Shown piece by piece: positions 8,565-15,401 of a stretch of DNA of 64,000 bases (position 1 is the stretch's first letter; each line of letters begins with the position of its first letter). A program made the position numbers and the translations under genes. The notes below the pieces were generated by a model. That model saw nothing but the letters and a program-made list of their open reading frames with translations. It ran no database searches and was not told where the DNA came from. Origin of the DNA: Streptomyces griseoincarnatus (GTDB taxonomy: Bacteria; Actinomycetota; Actinomycetes; Streptomycetales; Streptomycetaceae); NCBI GenBank assembly GCA_014649575.1, contig BMTH01000009.1, positions 280,666 through 344,665 of the forward strand, in the 5' to 3' direction.

Positions 8565-9350
8565 GTGATTCGGCGCGTTCACATCCGGCGGGCGAGGGCC
8601 GTCCGTCCCCTGGGGCCCGGCAGTCCCGCCCGCCCCGGGCGTCAGGGCTTCGCGACGAACACGTGCGAGGCGACCTCCGACTCCAGCTCCGCCGCCTCGC
8701 CGCTGCTGCCCACCAGCACGCCGCCCGCGGACTCCGTCACGCTCACCACCGAGCCGGGCTGCACGCCCGCCCGGCGCAGCGAGTACATCAGCTGCGCGTC
8801 CGTCTGGATCGGCTCGCCGATCCGGCGCACCACGACCGTCTTGCCCTCGGAGCCCGGGTCCAGGTCGGCCAGCGACACCATGCCCTCGTCGAGGAACGGC
8901 ACCGTGCCGTCCGTCTCGCCCAGCTCCTCGAGCCCCGGGATCGGGTTGCCGTACGGCGACTCGGTGGGGTGCCGCAGCAGCTCCAGGACGCGGCGCTCGA
9001 CGGCCTCGCTCATCACGTGCTCCCAGCGGCAGGCCTCGGCGTGCACCTGCTCCCACTCCAGGCCGATCACGTCGACCAGGAGACACTCGGCGAGACGGTG
9101 CTTGCGCATCACGCGGGTGGCCAGCCGGCGGCCCTCCTCCGTGAGCTCCAGATGGCGGTCCGGGGCGACGGACACCAGGCCGTCGCGCTCCATCCGGGCC
9201 ACCGTCTGGCTGACCGTCGGCCCGCTCTGGTCGAGCCGCTCGGCGATCCGGGCGCGCATGGGGACCACACCTTCCTCCTCCAGCTCGAGGATGGTGCGGA
9301 GATACATCTCCGTGGTGTCGATCAGTCCGGACATACTTGCCCCTCGATGA
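8565..9350 (+). CDS. Possible antiparallel ORF to dmdR1 (adm-like)
   Basis: A 261-codon plus-strand frame spans the entire dmdR1 gene antisense. Most antisense frames in this DNA are shadows, and this one is Ser/Arg-rich with no recognisable domain. It is listed because an antiparallel gene (adm) affecting siderophore and antibiotic production has been described at this locus in S. coelicolor. A longer antisense frame also runs 8402-9469; I cannot tell from sequence which, if either, is translated. Confidence 0.25.
   Translation: MIRRVHIRRARAVRPLGPGSPARPGRQGFATNTCEATSDSSSAASPLLPTSTPPADSVTLTTEPGCTPARRSEYISCASVWIGSPIRRTTTVLPSEPGSRSASDTMPSSRNGTVPSVSPSSSSPGIGLPYGDSVGCRSSSRTRRSTASLITCSQRQASACTCSHSRPITSTRRHSARRCLRITRVASRRPSSVSSRWRSGATDTRPSRSIRATVWLTVGPLWSSRSAIRARMGTTPSSSSSRMVRRYISVVSISPDILAPR
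8642..9334 (-). CDS. dmdR1: Iron-dependent repressor DmdR1 (DtxR family)
   Basis: 230 residues with a winged HTH at 1-70 (MSGLIDTTEMYLRTI; QSGPTVSQTVARMERDGLV). All DtxR metal ligands fall at their canonical numbers: Met10, Cys102, Glu105 and His106 (primary site), His79, Glu83 and His98 (ancillary site). An SH3-like C-terminal domain follows. It binds Fe(II) and represses siderophore and other iron genes at 19-bp iron boxes. ATG at 9334 with GAGGGGC about 6 nt upstream. It is divergent from the SIS gene. In S. coelicolor the dmdR1 locus is SCO4394, and a protein (Adm) is reported to be encoded on the opposite strand; open frames covering the gene on the plus strand also exist here. Confidence 0.93.
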   Translation of the reverse strand: MSGLIDTTEMYLRTILELEEEGVVPMRARIAERLDQSGPTVSQTVARMERDGLVSVAPDRHLELTEEGRRLATRVMRKHRLAECLLVDVIGLEWEQVHAEACRWEHVMSEAVERRVLELLRHPTESPYGNPIPGLEELGETDGTVPFLDEGMVSLADLDPGSEGKTVVVRRIGEPIQTDAQLMYSLRRAGVQPGSVVSVTESAGGVLVGSSGEAAELESEVASHVFVAKP

Positions 9351-9503
9351 GATCTGCGGATTGGCTCTGCCGGAAGGCTGGACGGCTCACCGGCGTGTGC
9401 GCTGGCCCGAGACTCAATTCTTACGCATACGACGGACAACCGGGCCGTGCCCCGGAAACGCGCGGCTGAGGTACGGCGGCGGACGGGACGTCCGGACACC
9501 GTA

Positions 9504-9529
9504 TTGACACGGCAGTGGTCCAGACCGCA
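9504..9529 (+). promoter_or_regulatory. Promoter with DasR-type dre operator upstream of nagS
   Basis: TTGACA at 9504-9509 is a consensus -35. The 16-mer AGTGGTCCAGACCGCA at 9514-9529 matches the DasR-responsive element ACTGGTCTAGACCACT at about 13 positions, with the TGGTC/AGACC core intact. The operator lies just downstream of the -35, so binding would block initiation. This predicts repression by DasR that is relieved by glucosamine-6-phosphate. Confidence 0.75.
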
Positions 9530-9566
9530 CGGTGATCCGCGACATGTCCGCCCCGAAGGGAGCCGC

Positions 9567-10322
9567 ATGAGCCACCGCACGCCCGCCGGTCAGTTCCTCG
9601 ACGCCGCGATCGGGCTGCTGCGGCGGCTGCGCGACGAGGAGGCCGGGCCCATGGCGGCGGCGGGCACGATGATCGCGGACACGGTCGCCGACGGCGGACG
9701 GCTCTTCGCGTTCGGCGCGGGCCACTCCTCGCTCGCCGCGCAGGACCTCGTCTACCGCGCGGGCGGGCTCGCCCTGATGAACCTGCTCACCGTGCCAGGG
9801 GTCGTCGGCGTCGACGTCCGGCCGGCGACGCTGGGGTCCGCGCTGGAGCGGGTGGAGGGGCTCGCGGGCACGGTGCTGGACTCCTCCCCGCTGCGGGAGG
9901 GCGACCTCCTGGTGATCATCTCCCTGTCCGGGCGCAACGTGATGCCGGTGGAGATGGCGACGAGGGCGCGCGCCAAGGGCGTGAAGGTGATCGGCGTGAC
10001 GTCGGTGGGATACGCGGCGGAGACGTCGCCGCGGAACCCCTCCGGGACGTTCCTCAAGGACCACTGCGACGTGGTGCTGGACTCAGGGATCGCGGTCGGC
10101 GACGCGGAGCTGACGTGGGAGGGCGTGTCGGCGCCGTTCGCGCCCGCGTCCACGGTCGTCACCTCGGCCCTGCTCCAGGCGGTGATGGCCACCGCCGCGG
10201 CCACCCTCGCCGACCGCGGCGTCGAACCGCCCCTGCTCCGCTCGGGCAACGTGGACGGCGGCCACGCCTGGAACACCCGTGTGATGACGGAGTACGGCGA
10301 CCGGATCTTCTACCAGCACTGA
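9567..10322 (+). CDS. nagS: SIS-domain amino-sugar phosphate enzyme (NagS-like)
   Basis: 251 residues forming one SIS (sugar isomerase) domain: FAFGAGHSSLAAQDLVYRAGG is the phosphosugar-binding loop and IISLSGRNVMPVEMA the second SIS loop. ATG start with GAAGGGAG about 6 nt upstream. The dre site in its promoter ties it to N-acetylglucosamine metabolism. From memory, the S. coelicolor homologue SCO4393 was characterised as NagS, an enzyme acting on GlcNAc-6-phosphate and implicated in amino-sugar toxicity. Other SIS proteins are isomerases, etherases or regulators, so the exact reaction cannot be read from the sequence. Confidence 0.8.
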   Translation: MSHRTPAGQFLDAAIGLLRRLRDEEAGPMAAAGTMIADTVADGGRLFAFGAGHSSLAAQDLVYRAGGLALMNLLTVPGVVGVDVRPATLGSALERVEGLAGTVLDSSPLREGDLLVIISLSGRNVMPVEMATRARAKGVKVIGVTSVGYAAETSPRNPSGTFLKDHCDVVLDSGIAVGDAELTWEGVSAPFAPASTVVTSALLQAVMATAAATLADRGVEPPLLRSGNVDGGHAWNTRVMTEYGDRIFYQH

Positions 10323-10687
10323 GCGCGGTACGACCGCGGGTCGCCCCGGGCACCCGGCAGTCGCTCCCCGCGCCGGCGGCGTGCCTTCGTCCGCGGCCCG
10401 GCGGGGGCGGGGCGCGCGGTTCCCGGCGCCCCTGGGGACGCGGCCCCACCGTCAGCCTCAAGGGGCGCGGGGGACTGCGCGAACGACCACCACGGACCCG
10501 CAGCCGGCGTCCGCACCCGGCACCGAGAGCACGACTCACGCGATCGGTTCGAGGAGGGCGACGCTTCGGGGCACCCGCGCCCCGGCACGGTCGGCCTTCA
10601 CCCCTCCTCGGGCAGCAGCCACGGCTCACGCGATCGCTTAGAGGAGGGCGACGCCTCCGGACACCCGCGCCCCGGGACGGCCGGCCC
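10323..10687. other. Gene-free stretch with repeats
   Basis: 365 bp between nagS and the PAS-protein stop. It contains one copy of a Streptomyces dispersed repeat (near 10461-10485) and the first unit of a 90-bp tandem duplication (10531-10710). No gene is seen. Confidence 0.6.
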
Positions 10688-10710
10688 TCAGCCCTCCTCG
10701 GGCAGCAGCG
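10531..10710. repeat. 90-bp tandem duplication over the 3' end of the PAS gene
   Basis: 10531-10620 and 10621-10710 are direct repeats with exact 90-bp spacing and roughly 85-90% identity (for example CACGCGATCG, GAGGAGGGCGACGC, CTCCTCGGGCAGCAG in both). The second unit contains the authentic C-terminal codons and stop of the PAS/GAF gene; the first is a diverged copy lying beyond it. Confidence 0.8.
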
Positions 10711-12082
10711 CCGCCAGGTCCAGCGCCGTGGCGATGTGTGCCGCCACGTCCTCCGCGTACATCGCGTCCGCGCGTTCGAAGGCCGTGCGGTGGGACGTGC
10801 GCAGAAACGTCACGGCACCGAGCGTGCGGCCACGGCTGCGCAGGACCGTGCACAGGGCGTGGACCGTGCCCTGAGGCCACTGGCGGGCCGGCGCCCACTC
10901 GCGAGCCGCGTCCCCCTTGAGCGAGCCCGCTCCCGCCCGCACCGTCCCGGCGCGCTCCACGCACTGCAGGGCAGGGTGCCCGTCGGCGTACAGCACCGGG
11001 AGGCCCGCCCGGCCGTCGAGGCGGCAGGGACCCGGGGCGCCGGAGGGGGTCTCGGCGATCCGCACCAGGCGGACCCGGTCGGTCTCCGCGCCGCCCTCGG
11101 CGACCCGGTCGATCACCGCGTGGTCGGCGAAGCCGGCGAGCGCGAAGTCCAGGTGGACGGTGACCGCCTCGGCCGGGTTCTCGCACTCCGCCGCCGCGCG
11201 GGCGGCCCGGTGCAGCTGCTGGGTGCGGAACCGCAGCAGCGACGCCTCCTGCTCGCCCTGCCGTGCCTCGGTCACGTCCTGGAACAGCCAGCCCACCCCG
11301 AGCGGCACCGGCTCCTCGGCGAGCGGGGACGAGAGCCGCACGAACCCGCTCCGCCAGCAGCGCCGGCGCTCGCCCTCGGGCGTCCGCACCGTCACCCACA
11401 GCTCGGCCGGCGCGGGCGGGGCGCCCTCGGCGAGCACATGGGTGAGCGCGCTCTCCAGCTCCTCCACACCCTGCGACAGCAGCTCCCCCAGCGGCCGCCC
11501 CAGCACCGACGTACGGCCCGCGCCGAGCGCGCGCGCCGCGTACGCGTTGACGACGGCGGGCCGCAGGTCGGCGTCGACGAGGACGACGCCCCAGCCGGCG
11601 TCCTCCAGCAGCGCCTCGCTCAGCGCGATGGAGCGCTCCAGGTCGATCTGCGCGTGGACCTCGCTGAACGCGCAGTAGACCCCGGCGGGCTCGCGGTCGG
11701 GACCGCGCACGGCGGCGGACTGGGTGCGCACCAGGACCCGGCGGCCGTCCTTGGTGAGGAGCGCGAACTCGTTCACCTGCCGGCCGGGCGCGTCCATGGC
11801 CGACATCAGCCGCGCCTCGACCTCCTCGGCGTCCGCGCTGCGCACGGCCCACCCGGCGAACCCGGCGCGTCCGACCGCCTCCTCGGCGGTCCAGCCGAGG
11901 ATGCGCTCGGCCTCACGGTTCCAGTGGGTCACCACACCGTCCGCGTCGAAGGCGCACAGGGCGGCGTCCATGCCGTCGAGCAACGCCGCGAGCAGGTCGG
12001 AGCCGGCCGGCCCCTCCCGCTCGGGCTCGGACCCCTCGGGCCCGAGCTCGTCGGTGGTCCCACTACGCCGGGATGCACTCAC
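10688..12082 (-). CDS. PAS/GAF sensory protein
   Basis: 464 residues from the GTG at 12082 (GGGGG about 6 nt upstream). Two PAS domains are seen: residues ~30-140 (ALLDGMDAALCAFDADGVVTHWN, ERILGWTAEEAVGR) and ~150-280 (VVLVDADLRPAVVNAYAARALG). A GAF-like domain follows (~300-460) ending in AAHIATALDLAALLPEEG. There is no kinase, PP2C or HTH output domain, so it is probably a stand-alone sensor or a partner of another protein; in Streptomyces similar modules precede PP2C phosphatases. Its 3' end is duplicated in the adjacent 90-bp repeat. Confidence 0.75.
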   Translation of the reverse strand: MSASRRSGTTDELGPEGSEPEREGPAGSDLLAALLDGMDAALCAFDADGVVTHWNREAERILGWTAEEAVGRAGFAGWAVRSADAEEVEARLMSAMDAPGRQVNEFALLTKDGRRVLVRTQSAAVRGPDREPAGVYCAFSEVHAQIDLERSIALSEALLEDAGWGVVLVDADLRPAVVNAYAARALGAGRTSVLGRPLGELLSQGVEELESALTHVLAEGAPPAPAELWVTVRTPEGERRRCWRSGFVRLSSPLAEEPVPLGVGWLFQDVTEARQGEQEASLLRFRTQQLHRAARAAAECENPAEAVTVHLDFALAGFADHAVIDRVAEGGAETDRVRLVRIAETPSGAPGPCRLDGRAGLPVLYADGHPALQCVERAGTVRAGAGSLKGDAAREWAPARQWPQGTVHALCTVLRSRGRTLGAVTFLRTSHRTAFERADAMYAEDVAAHIATALDLAALLPEEG

Positions 12083-12358
12083 CTGAACCCCCTGCAGGCT
12101 GTGTCCGCACGTACGGCACGACGATTCGCTCACCAACAATCATTCAACTTGAACGTGACCCAGCGCACATCGAGTTCCCGACAAGATTGTGGGAATTGTT
12201 GTCCGCTCACTGGTACCCACGCTTCCACGAGGCAAAAGACCTCGTGCGGCGGTGCGGGTTCGAGCCGCGCCATGAGCTCGGAGCGAGGGGTCGGCCGAGG
12301 GCGCCCGGCTCGACGGGAAGGCCGCGACCCGCTCCGGAAGGTCGGCACAAAAAAGTGG

Positions 12359-12387
12359 TTGATCCTGCGGCGGGCGGTTCTTAGGGT
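12359..12387 (+). promoter_or_regulatory. Strong sigma70-type promoter of an intergenic transcript
   Basis: TTGATC at 12359-12364 and TAGGGT at 12382-12387 are separated by exactly 17 bp, the optimum for HrdB promoters. It points away from the PAS gene into a region without a normal gene; predicted start near 12394. Confidence 0.65.
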
Positions 12388-12419
12388 GGCGGTACTTCGG
12401 AAAGGAGGTGGTTCGGCAG

Positions 12420-12458
12420 ATGTATGACAACCGGACGGAAGAGGTGGCTGCGGGCTAG
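12420..12458 (+). CDS. 12-codon ORF (MYDNRTEEVAAG) with perfect Shine-Dalgarno
   Basis: ATG at 12420 is preceded by AAAGGAGGTG at 12401-12410, a full match to the anti-SD of 16S rRNA at good spacing, and ends at a TAG at 12456. It sits in the first 70 nt of the predicted small transcript. Such an intense ribosome-binding site on so short an ORF suggests a leader peptide or a translated sRNA. I know no function for this peptide. Confidence 0.45.
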   Translation: MYDNRTEEVAAG

Positions 12459-12539
12459 TGGCCCGCCGCCGTACTCGGTTCGGCGCCGGACCGGCGTGCG
12501 AGTGATGCACGCAACCGGCCCAATCCAACGCAGTCACCC

Positions 12540-12601
12540 GACCCGCGAGTCGCCGGTAACGTCCGGCCGGCTCCCCCGAGGGGGAACCAGACTCGCGGGT
12601 C
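12540..12601. terminator. Branched hairpin with 12-bp perfect stem
   Basis: GACCCGCGAGTC pairs with GACTCGCGGGTC. It lies 38 nt past the citrate synthase stop and at the end of the opposing small transcript, so it can serve both directions. Confidence 0.65.
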
Positions 12602-12638
12602 GCCTGCTGTCTTGAAGGTTCTTCCTCCCAGGTGGGGC

Positions 12639-13739
12639 TCAGTGCGCGAGGGACGCGTAGCCCTCGATCTCGCGCGGGTCGCGCGGGCCCGGGCCCACAT
12701 AGCGGGCCGACGGGCGGACCAGCCGGCCCGTGCGCTTCTGCTCCAGGATGTGCGCCGACCAGCCCGCGGTGCGGGCGCAGGTGAACATCGACGTGAACAT
12801 GTGCGCCGGCACCTCCGCGAAGTCCAGCACGATCGCGGCCCAGAACTCCACGTTCGTGGCCAGCACCCGGTCCGGGCGGCGGGCGTGCAGCTCGGCCAGC
12901 GCGGCCTTCTCCAGGGCCTCGGCGACCTCGTAGCGCGGGGCGCCCAGCTCACGGGCGGTACGGCGCAGCACGCGGGCGCGGGGGTCCTCCGCGCGGTAGA
13001 CGCGGTGGCCGAATCCCATCAGGCGCTCGCCCTTGTCGAGGGTCTTGCGGACGTACGCCTCGGCGTCCCCGGTGCGCTCGATCTCCTCGATCATGTGCAG
13101 CACGCGGGAGGGCGCGCCGCCGTGCAGCGGGCCGGACATGGCGCCGACGGCCCCGGACAGCGCCGCCGCGACGTCCGCGCCGGTGGAGGCGATGACGCGG
13201 GCGGTGAAGGTGGAGGCGTTCATGCCGTGCTCGGCGGCCGACGTCCAGTACGCGTCGACGGCGGCGACGTGCTTGGGGTCGGGCTCGCCGCGCCAGCGGA
13301 TCATGAAGCGCTCGACGACCGACTCGGCCTTGTCGATCTCGCTCTGCGGCACCATCGGCAGCCCCTGGCCGCGCGCCGACTGGGCGACGTACGACAAGGC
13401 CATGACGGCGGCGCGGGCGAGGTCCTCGCGGGCCTGCCCGGCATCGATGTCGAGGAGCGGTTTCAGGCCCCACACCGGGGCGAGCATGGCGAGCGCGGAC
13501 TGCACGTCGACGCGGATGTCGCCGGAGTGCACGGGTATGGGGAACGGCTCGGCGGGCGGCAGTCCGGGCGCGAACGCCCCGTCGACGAGCAGCCCCCAGA
13601 CGTTGCCGAAGGAGACGTGACCGACCAGGTCCTCGATGTCGACGCCCCGGTAGCGGAGGGCGCCGCCCTCCTTGTCCGGTTCGGCGATCTCCGTCTCGAA
13701 CGCGACGACTCCTTCGAGCCCGGGTACGAAGTCGGACAT
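12639..13739 (-). CDS. Citrate synthase family protein (citrate synthase 2)
   Basis: 366 residues with the conserved citrate-synthase features: the active-site His in GGAPSRVLHMIEE-type context (SGPLHGGAPSRVL) and in MGFGHRVYR, and the late catalytic Asp region (NVEFWAAIVLDF). It condenses acetyl-CoA (or a related acyl-CoA) with oxaloacetate. It is shorter than hexameric GltA (~430 aa) and belongs to the ~370-residue gram-positive type that includes 2-methylcitrate synthases, so substrate preference is open. ATG at 13739 with GAGGGAG upstream. Divergent from pdxH across a 305-bp region carrying phased repeats and a Crp-like site. Confidence 0.85.
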   Translation of the reverse strand: MSDFVPGLEGVVAFETEIAEPDKEGGALRYRGVDIEDLVGHVSFGNVWGLLVDGAFAPGLPPAEPFPIPVHSGDIRVDVQSALAMLAPVWGLKPLLDIDAGQAREDLARAAVMALSYVAQSARGQGLPMVPQSEIDKAESVVERFMIRWRGEPDPKHVAAVDAYWTSAAEHGMNASTFTARVIASTGADVAAALSGAVGAMSGPLHGGAPSRVLHMIEEIERTGDAEAYVRKTLDKGERLMGFGHRVYRAEDPRARVLRRTARELGAPRYEVAEALEKAALAELHARRPDRVLATNVEFWAAIVLDFAEVPAHMFTSMFTCARTAGWSAHILEQKRTGRLVRPSARYVGPGPRDPREIEGYASLAH

Positions 13740-13904
13740 CAGGCGGCTCCCTCGATAGGTGGGTGACAGATGGTGTTGTGGGTGGGACGACCATGTGTCG
13801 TGGCGCGATCGGTGTGGGTCCGGGGGATCCGCGGTCGGCTCGGTGAAACTCGCGGTCTGGACGTCACACCTGTGATGCCCGGCTGGCGGTCACCCAACCG
13901 GATC

Positions 13905-13964
13905 AGTGCCAGCACGATATCCCTGAGTGCCAGTTTTGGGGAGGGTTCGCGGCACTGAGTGCCA
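13905..13964. promoter_or_regulatory. Three helically phased AGTGCCA repeats
   Basis: AGTGCCA occurs at 13905-13911, 13926-13932 and 13958-13964, that is, 21 and 32 bp apart, about two and three DNA turns. The third is also half of the palindrome GGCACT-G-AGTGCC (13951-13963). This arrangement suits cooperative binding on one DNA face, probably controlling citrate synthase. The regulator is unknown. Confidence 0.5.
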
Positions 13965-13990
13965 CCGGTGAGGTTGGGCACCGGCTGTCT

Positions 13991-14004
13991 GTGACGTGGG
14001 CCAC
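13991..14004 (+). promoter_or_regulatory. Crp-type site upstream of pdxH
   Basis: GTGACGTGGGCCAC fits the S. coelicolor Crp consensus GTG-N6-GNCAC. It lies 41 bp before the pdxH start. A single match to a short degenerate consensus is weak evidence. Confidence 0.3.
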
Positions 14005-14044
14005 CACGCCCTCGGGGCCTGGGCGGATACGGCAGGATGACGGC

Positions 14045-14713
14045 GTGACCGACCGAGACGCCGTTCCCCTCGATCTCGCCTCGATGCGCAAGCACTACCG
14101 GACCGAGGGGCTCTCCGAGACCGACCTCGCCGCCACCCCCGTCGAGCAGTTCGCGCGCTGGTTCGCGCAGGCCGCTCGGGAGGGCGGGCTGTTCGAGCCG
14201 AACGCCATGATCGTGTCGACCGCGGACGCGGCGGGCAGGCCCAGCTCGCGCACGGTGCTGCTGAAGCACTTCGACGCGGGCGGGTTCGTCTTCTACACGA
14301 ACTACGAGTCCCGCAAGGGCCGTGACCTGGCCGAGAACCCGCACGTCTCGCTGCTGTTCCCCTGGCACCCGGTCGCCCGGCAGGTCGTCGTCACCGGCAC
14401 GGCCCGCCGCACCGGACGCGACGAGACGGCCGCGTACTTCCGCACCCGGCCGCACGGCTCACAGCTGGGCGCGTGGGTCAGCGGCCAGTCGACGGTGATC
14501 GCGACCCGTGCGGAGCTGGACACGGCCTACGCCGACCTGGCGGCGCGCTATCCGGAGCACGAGCGGGTCCCGGTCCCCCCGCACTGGGGCGGCTTCCGGG
14601 TCGTCCCGGACACGGTGGAGTTCTGGCAGGGCCGGGAGAACCGCCTCCACGACCGCCTGCGGTACGTGGCCGTGCCGGGCGGAGGCTGGAGGGTGGAGCG
14701 GCTGGCACCGTGA
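14045..14713 (+). CDS. pdxH: Pyridoxamine 5'-phosphate oxidase
   Basis: 222 residues, the usual PdxH length. It oxidises pyridoxamine-P or pyridoxine-P to pyridoxal 5'-phosphate with FMN. Family features seen: SRTVLLKHFDAGGFVFYTNYESRKG (FMN binding), RQVVVTGTARR, the HGSQLGAWVSGQS stretch, and the C-terminal PPHWGGFRVVPDTVEFWQGRENRLHDR signature. GTG at 14045 has no Shine-Dalgarno; a CAGGAT hexamer ends 6 nt before it, so the transcript may be leaderless. Confidence 0.95.
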   Translation: MTDRDAVPLDLASMRKHYRTEGLSETDLAATPVEQFARWFAQAAREGGLFEPNAMIVSTADAAGRPSSRTVLLKHFDAGGFVFYTNYESRKGRDLAENPHVSLLFPWHPVARQVVVTGTARRTGRDETAAYFRTRPHGSQLGAWVSGQSTVIATRAELDTAYADLAARYPEHERVPVPPHWGGFRVVPDTVEFWQGRENRLHDRLRYVAVPGGGWRVERLAP

Positions 14714-14746
14714 CTGCAAGCATTCTGCTTGCAGCGGGGCTACGAT
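14714..14746 (+). promoter_or_regulatory. Operator/promoter of the toxin-antitoxin pair
   Basis: CTGCAAGCA-TTC-TGCTTGCAG at 14714-14734 is a perfect 9-3-9 palindrome immediately after the pdxH stop. A TACGAT -10 hexamer follows at 14741-14746, placing the start of transcription on the antitoxin ATG. It is the expected autoregulatory operator for an RHH antitoxin. Confidence 0.7.
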
Positions 14747-14752
14747 GCTTAC

Positions 14753-14989
14753 ATGGCCACCATTCATGTACGCGACGTCCCGGAGGACACCCTACGGATA
14801 CTGAAGACGCGGGCGGCGAGAAGCGGGCAGTCGCTTCAGAACTACGTACTGCAGCTGCTCACCGGTGAAGCCGCTCTGCTGTCGCTCGAGGAGGCGGCGC
14901 GAGAGGCTCGCGCCATCGCGGCGCGTGCCGATGTCACGGCGGACGACATTTCCGAAGCGGTCCGCGAGATGCGAGAGGCCCGCTGGTGA
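14753..14989 (+). CDS. FitA/VapB-type ribbon-helix-helix antitoxin
   Basis: 78 residues: an N-terminal ribbon-helix-helix (ATIHVRDVPEDTLRILKTRAARSGQSLQNYVLQLL) and an acidic C-terminal tail that would bind the toxin. No Shine-Dalgarno is present and the ATG coincides with the predicted transcription start, so it is probably leaderless. The stop overlaps the toxin GTG by 4 nt. Confidence 0.88.
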   Translation: MATIHVRDVPEDTLRILKTRAARSGQSLQNYVLQLLTGEAALLSLEEAAREARAIAARADVTADDISEAVREMREARW

Positions 14990-15390
14990 GCGTTCTCGTC
15001 TTCGACACCTCAGCGGTCGTGGAGTTCCTCGTCGGCGGCGACGCTCTCGCCGACAGGGTCCGGGACTGCACGCGCGGCCGACGGCTGGCCGCACCTCACG
15101 CCGTCGACCTGGAGACAGCCTCGGTGCTGCGCGGCCTCGTCCGGGGCGGCAAGCTGCCCGAAAGCGAAGCGGAACGCGCCCTCGACCTCCTGCGGCGTAT
15201 GCAGCTGAGACGCTACGACCACGCTCCCCTGCTTCCCCGCATCTGGCAGCTCCGCCACAACATGTGGCCCTACGACGCCGCGTACGCCGCGCTTGCCGAA
15301 GCACTGGACGCCGAGCTCGTCACCGTGGATGCCAAGTTCGCCGGCATTCAGCAGCTTCGCTGTCAGGTGACCAATCTCCGGCTGGGCTGA
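14986..15390 (+). CDS. VapC-type PIN-domain ribonuclease toxin
   Basis: 134 residues of a PIN domain. The four acidic metal-binding residues are visible as Asp7 (FDTSAVVE), Glu43 (DLETASVL), Asp97 (YDAAYAALAE) and Asp115 (TVDAKF). It would cleave RNA, typically tRNA or rRNA in this family, and is held inactive by the antitoxin encoded just before it. GTG start, translationally coupled. Confidence 0.9.
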   Translation: MSVLVFDTSAVVEFLVGGDALADRVRDCTRGRRLAAPHAVDLETASVLRGLVRGGKLPESEAERALDLLRRMQLRRYDHAPLLPRIWQLRHNMWPYDAAYAALAEALDAELVTVDAKFAGIQQLRCQVTNLRLG

Positions 15391-15401
15391 GCCGGTCCCC
15401 C

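Larger units (their letters stand above)
8079..8641. other. Intergenic stretch without a recognisable gene
   Basis: About 560 bp between the hydrolase start and the dmdR1 stop. It holds the hydrolase promoter region (palindrome at 8186-8201) and a strong hairpin at 8369-8394. No ORF here has homologous-looking protein sequence; the longer frames are Arg/Pro/Gly-rich shadows. Confidence 0.5.
12394..12605 (+). ncRNA. Candidate small RNA / dual-function transcript
   Basis: Downstream of the promoter above lies about 210 nt ending at a 12-bp perfect stem (12540-12551 with 12590-12601) that encloses smaller hairpins (GCCGG/CCGGC; TCCCCC/GGGGGA). It starts with a strong ribosome-binding site and a 12-codon ORF. 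No protein gene follows on this strand; citrate synthase converges from the right. The same hairpin could terminate citrate synthase. No Rfam family is recognised; expression is inferred from sequence only. Confidence 0.5.
13740..14044. other. Divergent promoter region between citrate synthase and pdxH
   Basis: 305 bp with no gene. It contains three AGTGCCA repeats (13905, 13926, 13958), a TCACACCTGTGA palindrome at 13864-13875 and a Crp-consensus match at 13991-14004, so it looks heavily regulated. Confidence 0.6.

Noticed and set aside
13864..13875. TCACACCTGTGA as a Crp/GlxR site
   Set aside because: The half-sites are in the reverse order and too close for a TGTGA-N6-TCACA site.
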